A stretch of 64,000 nt of DNA from assembly GCA_914767715.1 (NCBI GenBank), contig OU612071.1, forward strand, positions 25,915,681 through 25,979,680. The letters run 5' to 3'. Positions 33,458 through 44,330 of the stretch are shown here, piece after piece. The position numbers and the translations under genes were made by a program. The notes below the pieces were generated by a model. The model was not told where the DNA came from. It searched no databases and worked only from the letters and a program-made list of their open reading frames with translations. The stretch's first letter is position 1. Each line of letters begins with the position of its first letter. Source of the stretch: Membranipora membranacea (taxonomy: Eukaryota; Bryozoa; Gymnolaemata; Cheilostomatida; Membraniporidae).

Positions 33458-36213
33458 TGAATTCTGAATTTGCATTTTTGAATGTCCGTGGAATCACCAG
33501 CAAAATAGAGGAGATAAAATCAATTTTGCATCAACGTAAATTCGCGATTCTAGGATTAGCAGAAACATTTTTGAATGAGCATGATGGTGTTGGTATTTAT
33601 GCGGTGCCAGGTTATCAGGTGATTAGGAGAGATCGGGGATATGGTTACGGTGGTGGTCTCATTGTCTACATACATGACTCCGTGCAATTCGAACATCTTG
33701 CAGATTTTGACAATAGCATGCCTGAGTCTATAACTATCAAAGTAAAGCCAAGTACAAATAAAAGTTGTTTAGTCTCATTTATATACAGACCTCCCAACTC
33801 CAAGTCCGCATGGTATGATCTTGCTTACGAATACTTTGAAAAAGCTTTTTCACTGTATAATGAAATGATTATACTTGGAGATTTTAACATCAACATCCTT
33901 GAACAAAGAAGCAACAGAAAGTGGTTGAATATTGTTAAATCTTTTTCCTTCCGTCAATTGATCTCGGAGCCAACAAGAGTTACAGAAACATCCAGCACCC
34001 TGATCGATCACATATACACAAATCTGCCCTCAGATATGTCAGAGAGTGGAATTATAAAATATGGAATGAGTGATCATTACTTAGTTTTCATTAAAATTTT
34101 ATTTTCCGCATTAAAGGTAAAAGCAAAAAGAACATCATTTGAATTCAATGACTATTCCAAATTTACAAACCAGAATATACGTGACCTTTTTTCAGGTCGT
34201 CACTTTAATGATGTATTGTGTGAGAATACTGTAGACCGTATGTATGCAAGATTTAATGACACCTATAGTTCATTAATCAAAACACTTGTCATCACCAAGA
34301 AAAGATTTGTAAAAACTGCTCAACTGCCCAAATGGTTAGATGATGAGGTAAAATCACACATGCATTTGCGTGATAGATTGAAGAGAGAGGGCAAATGGGA
34401 AGAATACAAAATTCAACGCAATTATGTTACAAATTTGATTAAGAAGAAAAAAAAATCGGTTATTTCAGATATAATTAAAAATAACAAAAATAACACCAAA
34501 CCTGTTTGGGAAGCTTTAGGAATCAATCAAACTAAAATTTCACCGATGGTCAATATCGGTGGTTTATCCCCTGATGAATTGAACAGACATTTTACATCGA
34601 TTGCAAAATCCATAACCAAAGACATCCCTGATTCCCATGAATATAACATGATTAGACCAGTGACAACCCAAACGTTTTCTCAATTGACTCGCTTTACTCC
34701 AGAAATTTGTTTCAAATACTTAAAAAACATTTCTGACAATATAGCAACTGGTCATGATGGTATATCTGTTAAGGTTTTGAAGAAAACATGGCCTTACATA
34801 TGTGACATTGTAACTGACATGTTCAATAGAGCATTAATAGAGGGTGTATTTCCTTCACAGTGGAAAACCGCAAGAGTAATTCCTATTCATAAGGGTGGAG
34901 ATATCAAAGATCCATCTAATTATCGCCCTATATCAATACTTCCTGTGCTATCTAAGATTTTTGAGAAACATGTGAATTACCAAATTCAAAAATATCTCAC
35001 CACAAACAAACTTCTTCACAAATTACAATGCGGATTTAGAGAAGGTTATTCCTGTGTTGATTCCCTACACAAACTCATTTCTGACTGTTTGTCAGCCAGA
35101 TCAGATGGTCACTTTGTTGCTATGATGTTTTTGGATTTCAAAAAAGCTTTTGACTGCGTCAACCATAAAATTCTTCTGAAAAAATTGACAATGTACGGTA
35201 TAACGGGCAAACTGCACTCTCTCATAAAATCTTTCCTAACAGATAGGACACAATTTGTAGCTATACAACAAGGTGCAAAAAGTTCAAAAATTCTTCCAAT
35301 AGACATTGGTGTCCCCCAAGGCTCAATTCTGGCACCAAGTTTATTCCTCATATACGTCAATGATCTTTTATCCTACACATTACATTCCAAGGCATTTGCC
35401 TACGCTGATGATACAGTTTTCGTATCAAAATCTGACAACTTTGATACACTTAATGATTTATGTGATACTGATCTACACTTGATAGAAAGTTGGTGTAGGA
35501 ATAATAGGATGTTGATAAACATAAAAAAATCTCACTATATGCTTGTACAACCCTCCCATAGAGCCACATCTCTAGATTTAGATCTAAAAATTAACCATAA
35601 AAAACTAAACCGAAATGCCAATACCAAACTCCTTGGTTTTACTTTGAATGACTCATTGACATGGGACGATCATGTAGACCAGATTTGCATCAAAATAAAC
35701 AAAAGTTTGGCATTATTCCAGAAATGCAGGGCATTCCTAGATAGTAAATCATCTCGTAACTTTTATTTCCAGTATGTCTTTTGTCATATGATATATGGCA
35801 TCCGCATATATGGCAACCTATCACCACAATATCTTCTTGAAAGAATATACTTGCTCCAAAAGAGGGCTTTCCGCCTAATAGCAAATGTCAGCCACATACC
35901 ATATCATCTAATACATACAAGAGATTTACATACATCTCTTGGTCTGATTCCTTTTCCTCTCCTTGCTGGTCATTTCACCTGTATTTTTGGTTTCCAAATT
36001 TTGCATTTGATTGCACCTGACTTTCTTTTGGAAGGCTTTATTCCAGCTAGCTCTAAAACCTTTTTTAGAGACAGATACCTATTACATTATCACACTGATC
36101 AATTAAGACAAAAAATCACTACAACTTTTAACTCTTTACCAATTCAGATACGCTCAGCAACCAAACTCACTCATTTTAAACAACAACTATCAAAGCACTT
36201 TAAATCCTATTAA
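33457..36213 (+). CDS. LINE ORF2: endonuclease and reverse transcriptase
   Basis: 918 aa. The N-terminal endonuclease/exonuclease/phosphatase domain (residues 1 to about 215) shows N9 (NVRG), E36 (LAET), GDFN at 141-144 and SDH at 205-207. The reverse transcriptase (about 420-690) shows D560 in the LDFKKAFD motif, VPQGSILAPSLF, and YADD at 649-652 with D651 and D652. The C-terminal 230 residues include a LLGFTL motif. There are no internal stops. The protein would nick target DNA and prime cDNA synthesis from the nick. Family assignment to CR1/Jockey rests on motif wording and the lack of RNase H, not on a tree. Translation probably depends on reinitiation at the TAATG overlap. Confidence 0.93.
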   Translation: MNSEFAFLNVRGITSKIEEIKSILHQRKFAILGLAETFLNEHDGVGIYAVPGYQVIRRDRGYGYGGGLIVYIHDSVQFEHLADFDNSMPESITIKVKPSTNKSCLVSFIYRPPNSKSAWYDLAYEYFEKAFSLYNEMIILGDFNINILEQRSNRKWLNIVKSFSFRQLISEPTRVTETSSTLIDHIYTNLPSDMSESGIIKYGMSDHYLVFIKILFSALKVKAKRTSFEFNDYSKFTNQNIRDLFSGRHFNDVLCENTVDRMYARFNDTYSSLIKTLVITKKRFVKTAQLPKWLDDEVKSHMHLRDRLKREGKWEEYKIQRNYVTNLIKKKKKSVISDIIKNNKNNTKPVWEALGINQTKISPMVNIGGLSPDELNRHFTSIAKSITKDIPDSHEYNMIRPVTTQTFSQLTRFTPEICFKYLKNISDNIATGHDGISVKVLKKTWPYICDIVTDMFNRALIEGVFPSQWKTARVIPIHKGGDIKDPSNYRPISILPVLSKIFEKHVNYQIQKYLTTNKLLHKLQCGFREGYSCVDSLHKLISDCLSARSDGHFVAMMFLDFKKAFDCVNHKILLKKLTMYGITGKLHSLIKSFLTDRTQFVAIQQGAKSSKILPIDIGVPQGSILAPSLFLIYVNDLLSYTLHSKAFAYADDTVFVSKSDNFDTLNDLCDTDLHLIESWCRNNRMLINIKKSHYMLVQPSHRATSLDLDLKINHKKLNRNANTKLLGFTLNDSLTWDDHVDQICIKINKSLALFQKCRAFLDSKSSRNFYFQYVFCHMIYGIRIYGNLSPQYLLERIYLLQKRAFRLIANVSHIPYHLIHTRDLHTSLGLIPFPLLAGHFTCIFGFQILHLIAPDFLLEGFIPASSKTFFRDRYLLHYHTDQLRQKITTTFNSLPIQIRSATKLTHFKQQLSKHFKSY

Positions 36214-36326
36214 TTCTTGTTACTTGAGTATTTTTTCTCTCCGCTCAAGTTTTTTCTTTTTTTTTCTGTCACTGCATGAAAAACATTCCTAAAGATGATG
36301 TAGAATGACAATAAAAGTATATATAT

Positions 36327-37943
36327 ATAGAAAACAGTTTCCTAATTTCTAGGAAACCATCTACTAGAAACAATAAGTGCTTTTTCAGAATTTTGCAATC
36401 AGATTAGTTAAAAATGAACTGAAGCCATCCTATTATTGGCTAGATTGATTAACTGAATGATAGTTTGATTGATAAATTGAGAACTTTGAAGCTCATTTTC
36501 TCAGATAGACCTTATGGTACATATTGACAAAAGGCTCCTACACCTTTTGGCTCTAATTACGAATCAATTATTGAGCAAGAATTTCAACTTATATTTTTTT
36601 TAAAAGCTCTCAAACTTCTGTACGAGATGGAAGAAGAATTTCAATTTTTTTGGTTTCCTACTTATCCCTGCGAATTATATAATTATCTCAATCACTTTGC
36701 AATGGCATCATGGCAATAAATTCTTAAAACTATGACACAACCATACAATGAGGAAGCAAGACGTCATTACTTGTGATTCATTACATGTAAGTGTTTATTA
36801 TAGATGTGTTATCACCTGGTACCGTGTAGCTTATAAGGAAACACTTTATACGATAAGAATAATTAATACTGGGGTCAATTTAAAGTGTGATGATATATGG
36901 TACCATGGGAAATTAATTATCCATGTCAATCAGATATTTGGATCACTTGAAACATGAAACTATAAAAATGCTAGGTGCACCAAATTACTATATTATCTTG
37001 GATGCTTTAAACAAATTCTCGAAAATGTGATATAAATGTTGCACAACACATCGCTATGTGTTATCTAACTTACACTATTGTACGCTGACCGTAACATACT
37101 TGAGCCTTGAACTATCTTGAAGCCAAAATATTAAAGCTCGATATTAAATGTTAAGGCTTAACATGTATAGTGCCAGTAGACAGAAACAAACCATTCTGTA
37201 TTCATGAAGCTTTATTCTGGCCATGGAAATATTTAAATGCAGGACATTCAAAATTACCATAACAGGTCTTTAAGTGTAAAAGAATGGAGAGAGCATTAAA
37301 ATCTAAGATATTTGTCTGAAATATAAAAGTTGCAACAGGCCTCCCAAAAATGGATCAGAGGGCATTTCTCCTTGAGTTGAGTTCTGGGGCTTCGTTTTTG
37401 GATGATTTACACTCATGTGATGGGCGCGCTGGATCAGTTCATGCAGACTATAATTACTGTTCTTGTTGATGTTGGTATTGCTGGTATAATGCTGTGTCTT
37501 GTGTAAGCTGTATGCTGTGAGTTTAGTGTAAGGTTTAGGTTCACGTGCCCCGTCGGTAGCAAAGTAGATATCTGGTGATGCGTTACCAGCTGACAGTTGC
37601 AGTGTATTATATTAAATACAAGCAAGATATTTACGAATTGGTATATTAAATATTTAAAATTGTCAAAATATTTCAGGGTTATTAACTACAGCCAATTTGA
37701 AGATAAGGGGGAGGGATTCCTATTTAAGATCAACAATTTTTTCACAAACTTCATGTTGTTTGGCTACACTAGAATCAATTCAATCTTTTCAGTCTTTAAA
37801 TTTTGGGGCTTTATATATCTGAATCTGCAAACAAGTTTTATAATTTAGTGTGAGGGCTAGATGATGCATGACGTGATCGGCTAACTCGAGTAGAAAAAAA
37901 AATCACTTCCATTACATGTTTAGGCTCATACATATTGTAGCAG
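36327..37943. other. Intron 1 of gene G, right of the LINE
   Basis: AT-rich intron sequence. The first part (36327-36898) recurs at 41087-41657. A diverged relative of 36820-36960 (CACCTGGTAC, AAGGAAACACTT) lies in intron 1 of gene F at about 24840-24980. No gene is seen. Confidence 0.6.
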
Positions 37944-38702
37944 GCTGCCCTGATGTAATTAATTTCCCCTGTATATCAGGGAGAATTATCGAGCAGAACG
38001 GATGTCCAACTAATGAATGTGGTAAGACCCGTATTTCTCTATTTCAATCGTCCTGTATTTAGTAGTAAGTAAACAACAGAATGTGGTGTAATTCTGTTGC
38101 CCTGTCTTTGAGAGTTATGTTGTAAGTGGAATCTTTCTTGTTTATAGACGTAACGGTAGTAATACTCAATGATAAAGAATGTCTGTATTGTCAACAAACT
38201 GTGCTCACTAAATTATATTTTTTCATTTTTTATTTATTGTAGATTGCTCTAAACCGTGTCAAATAGCTGAATGCTTATTAACACCACCAATATTTCAGTA
38301 TTCATGTCCTTCTGTGAACAGATTAGACGCCTGTGGCTGTGTGTCAAGCTGCCAGTATGTAATCAAATGAGAAATTGATATTTTATTGACCAAAGTGACC
38401 TTGAACTTACATTAATCAATTGTTCAGGTTAGACCACTGCACATGTAACCAAAAAGATAAAAAAATGTCACAAAAACAGGTAAGCTTCATGAACAGAACT
38501 CTTTGTGTGACTCTTTCATTCCAAAATCCTTTGTTATTTTTCTCTTGTTTTATTTAGCTGGGTGCCCTGATTTCAACCTAAAACTCAACTGTACCTATGG
38601 AAAAGTGAATGATGCTAATGGTTGCCCAACAAATGTATGCGGCATGTTACATTACAGATAAAAACTTAACTGGCTTCATAGAAAAAATTGATATTGAGCC
38701 AA

Positions 38703-38772
38703 GATTTTAACCTAAATGTTACTGGAAATGGAAGGGTGCCTGTCGCTAATGGTTGTCCCACCAATGAGTGTG
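38703..38772 (+). pseudogene. 5'-truncated alpha exon, C-type
   Basis: It matches gene C 9101-9172 but lacks the acceptor, the first codons and the Cys-Ala stretch after AATGTT. The donor (TGTG then GTAAGT) is intact. It marks where C-type sequence begins in the mosaic gene G. Confidence 0.75.
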
Positions 38773-38831
38773 GTAAGTTATACCAGAGTTCCTAAGTTTT
38801 ATGGCCTCATAAAAAAAATTGATATTGAGTC

Positions 38832-38958
38832 TGAGGTGGCTAAGGTAGTTTGTGGGCCAGTCTTCATTGTGCAAGTGTTGAACTCCCAGGTGTGCTCCAA
38901 TTTGCCTACAAACGGAGGGCAGAACCTTACGATTTTAACCATCAAATATAAGTCTTAG
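38832..38958 (+). repeat. Decayed SINE in gene G
   Basis: CTGAGGTGGCTAAGG head, GTTGAACTCCC B-box-like motif and GTGTGCTCCAATTTGCC core match the SINE at 9232-9385 in gene C at the same intron position. The insertion predates the copying of this segment. Confidence 0.6.
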
Positions 38959-39329
38959 TGTTATGCCCGTATTATTTTTAATTCATACTTGAATTATCAT
39001 GCTAAAGGAAAAAATCTGTCACTCAATGATATATTCCTGTTTGATTTTCAGCTTGCCCTCTCCCCGACCAGTGTTTTCCATTCCAACAACTAGCACCAAA
39101 ATTTGAGTACACATGTCCTAATGGTTTTGCTGTGGACTCGTGTGGATGTCAGGAAAGTGGTTATCAATGTGGTAAGAAAAATTCAGATCTAATTTAATAA
39201 AAATTATACCTCAACATTCTAGAATGATCTTTTGATCGAAAAATAACATTATTTGAGTCCAGGCATACCAATGAACAAAGATGAAACCTAAAAAACTAAC
39301 AGCAGCAGTTGAGAATCTTTTTCTTGTGC

Positions 39330-39397
39330 TAATCTTCAATGTCCCGTTGGAAATGGAAAGGTGACTGATGCAAATGGTTGTCCCACCAATGAGTGTG
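39330..39397 (+). pseudogene. 5'-truncated alpha exon, F-type
   Basis: From AATCTTCAATGTCCCG onward it is nearly identical to gene F 27123-27190. The bases before it (TTTTTCTTGTGCT) are C-type intron. No acceptor is available. This is the second recombination joint in gene G. Confidence 0.78.
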
Positions 39398-40537
39398 GTA
39401 AGTTATATTATAGCAAATAGTCGAGTAGTGAAAACTGCAGTGAACTTTTTAAATGATAATAATCATATTTTTAACCATTGTTAAATTCGTGGTAGACAAT
39501 CTCTTATCAGTGCCAAAACAAGAACAACTAGATATCATGATAGATTTATACCAACTAGTATTCAAATTTTAAACGAGGCACCATCAGTCACTTGACTTTG
39601 CTACATCCTTGATAAAGGCAACCAACAAAATATTGTCCAATTTAATCTTATAAGTAAATGTAACGCTCTTAATACTTCTAGTGATATTTGAATAACCATC
39701 CATTTAGAGAAATAGATGCATCAGTGTTACCGTAATGCTCTTAACATTTCTTATTATATTTGAATACTTGACCATTTTGAACAAAACATGCTGTCTCTAC
39801 ATAATATATACCTGTTTTCATTTTTAGTTTGCCCTCGCCCCGACCAGTGTTTTCCATTTCAACCACTGGCACTAGAGTTTGAGTACACATGCCCTAATGG
39901 TTTTGTAGTGGACTCCTGTGGCTGTCAGGAAAGTGGCTTTCAATGTGGTAAGATAAATTCAGATCTCATCTAATGTTATCCAGATAAAAATATCCTTGAC
40001 CTTTTATGGTTTGATGGTTAGGCCAGGCAAAATCAAAATGTGGTTTAATCCTTTAAAACGGCACCTGGTCAAATAGGGAATTGAGATTGTGATTTATCTT
40101 CATATGACAATATAATGAATATTCAATCTATGATGCTAACTGCTCAGCCATGGCAGCTCTCTCCCGTCAAATAAAAAACTCTGATTTGTATCTTTCAGCT
40201 CCGTTCGAATGATGTGAATAACTCCACAGTTAGCTCAGTTCAATCCATGTAGACCTTATAATGATTTTCAAAAGATATTCATTGACATTTTTAACTCAAA
40301 CTTTAAGCCGGCTGCCCAGCGGTTTCGACAACTGTAGCATGTCAGACAGGGAGACGACTTGATTCTAACAGATGTCCTACTAATTCTTGCAGTAAGTTAT
40401 TATGTAAATGTATATATAATATATAATCGAGCACCTCATACGCCATCACGTCAATTAACGTATTATAAAGTAAAATTGTGAATTGAAAGTGTTTTAACAT
40501 TGTGTACTACGTCTTTTGAGACTACTAATTTATCAAG

Positions 40538-41704
40538 ATGTAAATGGTCAGTTCCCATTAAAAATTTCTATTTTCAGGATAAATTTGAATGAATGAATAT
40601 CTTTTTATTCTAATAATCTGTTTCATCCAGAAATAAGAATATTAATTTTTTTGATTTCCCATGTTAAGTAGAAATTTGAATCCTAAAATAAAAAAAAGAT
40701 CCACACTGGATTAAAAAACTATATGTGAGAAAGCATTGAGAACATTGAGAACCATTATCATTTTGATATTCCCTTTGCTCCCAATTAGACTTATTAGCCT
40801 AGTAAAATTCACCTCTCAAAGTTCCTCCAAGTAGCTTCAAAGGTTCAGCAAAAGTTTCTGCAACAGTGGCAATAATGCATTAAAGAATACAACGTAAATT
40901 GAATTAATCCACTTTTTTTGGATAGTGAATAAATTTGATTTTTTTTAAAATTATTTTTTGTTTGGCTTATTCTGTAAAACATTTTAAACAAATGATATTC
41001 ATGCCAATAAAAGAATATATGTGTCGCAGTCTCAGAAAGCAGGGCTAAGTAGGGATAATCTGATTGGTTATATGAGAGGTTAAAGATAGAAAACAGTTTC
41101 CTAATTTCTAGGAAACCATCTACTAGAAACAATAAGTGCTTTTTCAGAATTTTGCAATCAGATTAGTTAAAAATGAACTGAAGCCATCCTATTATTGGCT
41201 AGATTGATTAACTGAATGATAGTTTGATTGATAAATTGAGAACTTTGAAGCTCATTTTCTCAGATAGACCTTATGGTACATATTGACAAAAGGCTCCTAC
41301 ACCTTTTGGCTCTAATTACGAATCAATTATTGAGCAAGAATTTCAACTTATATTTTTTTTAAAAGCTCTCAAACTTCTGTACGAGATGGAAGAAGAATTT
41401 CAATTTTTTTGGTTTCCTACTTATCCCTGCGAATTATATAATTATCTCAATCACTTTGCAATGGCATCATGGCAATAAATTCTTAAAACTATGACACAAC
41501 CATACAATGAGGAAGCAAGACGTCATTACTTGTGATTCATTACATGTAAGTGTTTATTATAGATGTGTTATCACCTGGTACCGTGTAGCTTATAAGGAAA
41601 CACTTTATACGATAAGAATAATTAATACTGGGGTCAATTTAAAGTGTGATGATATATGTAAATGGTCAGTTCCCATTAAAAATTTCTATTTTCAGGATAA
41701 ATTT
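40538..41704. repeat. 1,069-bp copied segment between 49-bp direct repeats
   Basis: A perfect 49-bp repeat (starting ATGTAAATGG, ending ATAAATTT) occupies 40538-40586 and 41656-41704. Between them, 40587-41655 is an almost exact copy of the two LINE flanks joined together (about 31331-31830 plus 36333-36898). The rest of the last intron resumes in register after the second repeat. No terminal inverted repeats, tail or open frame suggests an ordinary transposon. Confidence 0.88.
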
Positions 41705-42903
41705 TCTTTTTAATATTATAAGGATTTGCCGCTTTGTTCACAAGGTCATTGCAGGTTGCGGTATCAAGTCACTTTAAGTCACATCAAGTTAAAGTGTTTT
41801 AACCTATTCAATCACATATATATGCGTAAGCATAGCTGCAGTTGGCTTTGTTTAAAATCTATATTGATAAATATTTAACAATTTAGACGATGAAATTTAA
41901 GTATTTGGCAGTTAATATGGCTTGTAAATAACAGCTATTTTCCCCCATGTATCCATCATAACTGAAAATGAGGTACAACCTTCGGCTATTTATAAATCTG
42001 GCATGGTGACAGCAGTACTTTCTGTCTGACTTGAAATTCGATATTGGACAGTTTCTAATCCCTTCGTTTTCTTGAGCTACAATCTGTAGAAATTGAGGCA
42101 GAGCCTGAGCATTTCTCCTAATATCTCATATCGTTTTTGTATTCTAACACTAAAACTAAACCAGTCAATATGAGAACTTAGTCTATTTGTATGAGGATAC
42201 TGTAGTGAAGCCAGGTACCTGTCCCATATCCCTACTATGTGTGTGAGTGATTCTGATTGTCAAGGTAGAGACAAGTGCCGTAAGTCAAGACCTAAAAGAG
42301 GGATTACAATGGATGTCTGCACCAGAGTATCCAATGTGAGATCCGGATAGTCATGTATTTGCTATAATTGGCGGATTGTTGAGAAAGAGACATTCACTGT
42401 CAGCGTCTACAGAGGGACAGGATCTTATTGCCACTTTCACTTAACATATCTGACTTGTCATTGACTCTCTCCCCCCCACCCTATCGGCTAATTGTTACCC
42501 GACTTAAAATTTGCTCCTACTCTTGACAAATGGCTTAACCTTTTTTCTGCAGGACAGAAAGCTACAACTTTGTATGCACTCTTTCCTGCCAGAGCAAGGT
42601 GATTGAATGAATGGTAATTAGCATAGCGAAAAGCTTTTTTGTTCTGAAAAATAATTATGATGCCAATAAAAAAATAAAAAAATAAAAAATTTGCTTTGTG
42701 ATTATCATGCCTATATTTCATTTGAAATATTCACATATTTGAATGATTTCTAATCACTCTGTGACCATATCTCACATTACTTCATTGTTTGATCACACAG
42801 TGTTCATAGGCTCAATATTTGCAATTGATATCTAAAATGTGAATGATTTTGTTGTATGATGATATAATGAGTAATAACAAATTCTCAAATTGAAACCTAA
42901 TCT

Positions 42904-43730
42904 TGTCGCATATTCGACCCACTTGGGGCCGGATACCCGAGCAGAACAGACACCACTATTTTATTCATTTTGCTCATGTTTATTTTGTATGGAGTTAACT
43001 TCTTCCTGTTGAGGAAGAAGGCAACTCCATACAAAACGTGTTTTGTTTACCTAATCAAATTTATCCACAACATTGTTCCCTAGAATTTTGTTACAGGTAG
43101 GTATTATATTATTCAATTTACTAATGACTCATAGTTGAGATGCTTTTTCGACATCAAAATCAATTTTTATTCTTGAATAATAAACTAAGTTAGATACCAG
43201 AAAAGCAATCTATACCATACCAGAAAAACATGCTCAAAGGGCTCTCTGACCAGAACTGTCCTGCCTTGATGTTCCCCCGGTTTTTATATGCACCGGGGTT
43301 CATCACTGTGGGTGAGCATGGCCCAAAAACCGGAGGTTGCATTTGCACATCCTCTTGTAAAACGGCGATTGGATTAAGATCTTTTGTCTGACAAAAAGGT
43401 TTAATTATACACATTATTTAAATGCTTGCGATTGAACTCTCCAAAAAAGCGGAGATTGGATTTTAATTTCTGTCTGACAAAAAAGGTTTAATTATACACA
43501 TTATTTAAATGCTTGCGATTGAACTCTCCAAAAAGACAGAGATGGAATGTCTGATGGCTGACAGTAATTTAATTATGCCTAATATATAACAGATTTCATC
43601 AAAAGATAAAACTGAGATTGGTCTCTGATTTTGAAGTGGTTGACGCCGTCTGGTATCACCTGCTCCCTTCCTCTTGGCTCCATTCTCTTTATCCGAAATC
43701 TCCTGAGCTATGAGAACTTGAAATCTCACA
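42904..43730. repeat. Left terminal repeat
   Basis: 827 bp, TG...CA. It contains about two copies of an 86-bp sub-repeat (the TCTGACAAAAAGGTTTAATT block, 43360-43529) and a 54-bp palindrome absent from the right repeat. Confidence 0.75.
42983..43036. repeat. Palindrome inside the left terminal repeat
   Basis: Two 25-bp arms (42983-43007 and 43012-43036) are reverse complements at 23 positions, with the spacer GTTG. The right terminal repeat has only the left arm (near 49543-49567). Confidence 0.8.
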
Positions 43731-43744
43731 GATTCTGCCCTCCC

Positions 43745-44330
43745 TTTTTATTGACTCTCCTGAGTCATCCGAGAAAGCTGTGAGGTTATCTCACAGCTTC
43801 TGTCGCTCCTTTTACTGACTCTCCTGAATCCTTCAAAGGAAGCTGTGAAGTTATCTCACAGCTTCTGCTGCTCCTTCTCCTGACCCTCCTGGGTCCACCA
43901 AAGGAAGCTGTGAAGTTATCTCACAGCCTCAACCGCTCCTTCTCCTGACCCTCCTGGGTCCACCAAAGGAAGCTGTGAAGTTAACTCACAGCCTCTGCCA
44001 CTCCTTCTCCTGACCCTCCTGGGTCCACCAAAGGAAGTTGTGAAGTTATCTCACAGCCTCCGCCGCACCTTCTCCTGACCCTCCTGGGTCCTCCAAAGGA
44101 AGCTGTGAAGTTATCTCACAGCTTCTGCTGCTCCTTCTCCTGACCCTCCTGGGTCCACCAAAGAAAGCTGTGAAGTTATCTCACAGCCTCCGCCGCTCCT
44201 TCTCCTGACCCTCCTGGGTCCACCAAAGGAAGCTGTGAAGTTATCTCACAGCCTCTGCCGCTCCTTCTCCTGACCCTCCTGGGTCCACCAAAGGAAGCTG
44301 TGAAGTTATCTCACACCTCCCGGCTCATCC
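43745..44330. repeat. 65-bp minisatellite, 9 units, each with a hairpin
   Basis: AGCTGTGA recurs at 43776, 43841, 43906, 43971, 44101, 44166, 44231 and 44296, with one variant at 44036, always 65 bp apart. Each unit pairs AGCTGTGA with TCACAGCT or a close variant across a 7-base loop. The array starts just inside the left terminal repeat. Confidence 0.88.

Larger units (their letters stand above)
31831..36326 (+). mobile_element. Full-length non-LTR retrotransposon (CR1/Jockey-type LINE)
   Basis: The element is about 4.5 kb with a short 5' UTR (31831-31918), ORF1, ORF2 and a 116-bp 3' region. That region ends in an AATAAAA signal and a (TA)n tail. Both ORFs are open with all visible catalytic motifs present. 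It carries an apurinic-type endonuclease and a reverse transcriptase but no obvious RNase H. The insertion limits are set by the empty site at about 41090 in the same window. It sits in sense orientation in intron 1 of gene G. The intact frames suggest recent, possibly continuing, activity. Confidence 0.9.
30876..42350 (+). pseudogene. Gene G: mosaic, broken antistasin-like/WAP gene
   Basis: Exons: signal 30876-30942 (short, with CTGT repeats), alpha 37944-38021, beta 38243-38358, alpha 38558-38641, beta 39052-39171, beta 39828-39947, alpha 40308-40391 and a WAP pseudo-exon 42191-42350. In the beta exon at 38243 the final Cys is Tyr and the donor is damaged. Read-through stops at TGA 38368-38370, and the nearest GT (38359) would shift the frame. 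The alpha exon at 38558 ends in a GC donor. Two 5'-truncated alpha exons (38703-38772 and 39330-39397) mark recombination joints. The WAP exon lost its acceptor and 13 internal bp and has one Cys to Arg change. Intron 1 holds a full-length LINE, and the last intron holds a 1.07-kb insertion. Skipping the damaged beta exon could still give an open mRNA up to the WAP exon. Confidence 0.8.

Noticed and set aside
43190-43729. Minus-strand open frames repeated at 49717-50393
   Set aside because: They lie in the terminal repeats and recur because the repeats do; no known domain is present.
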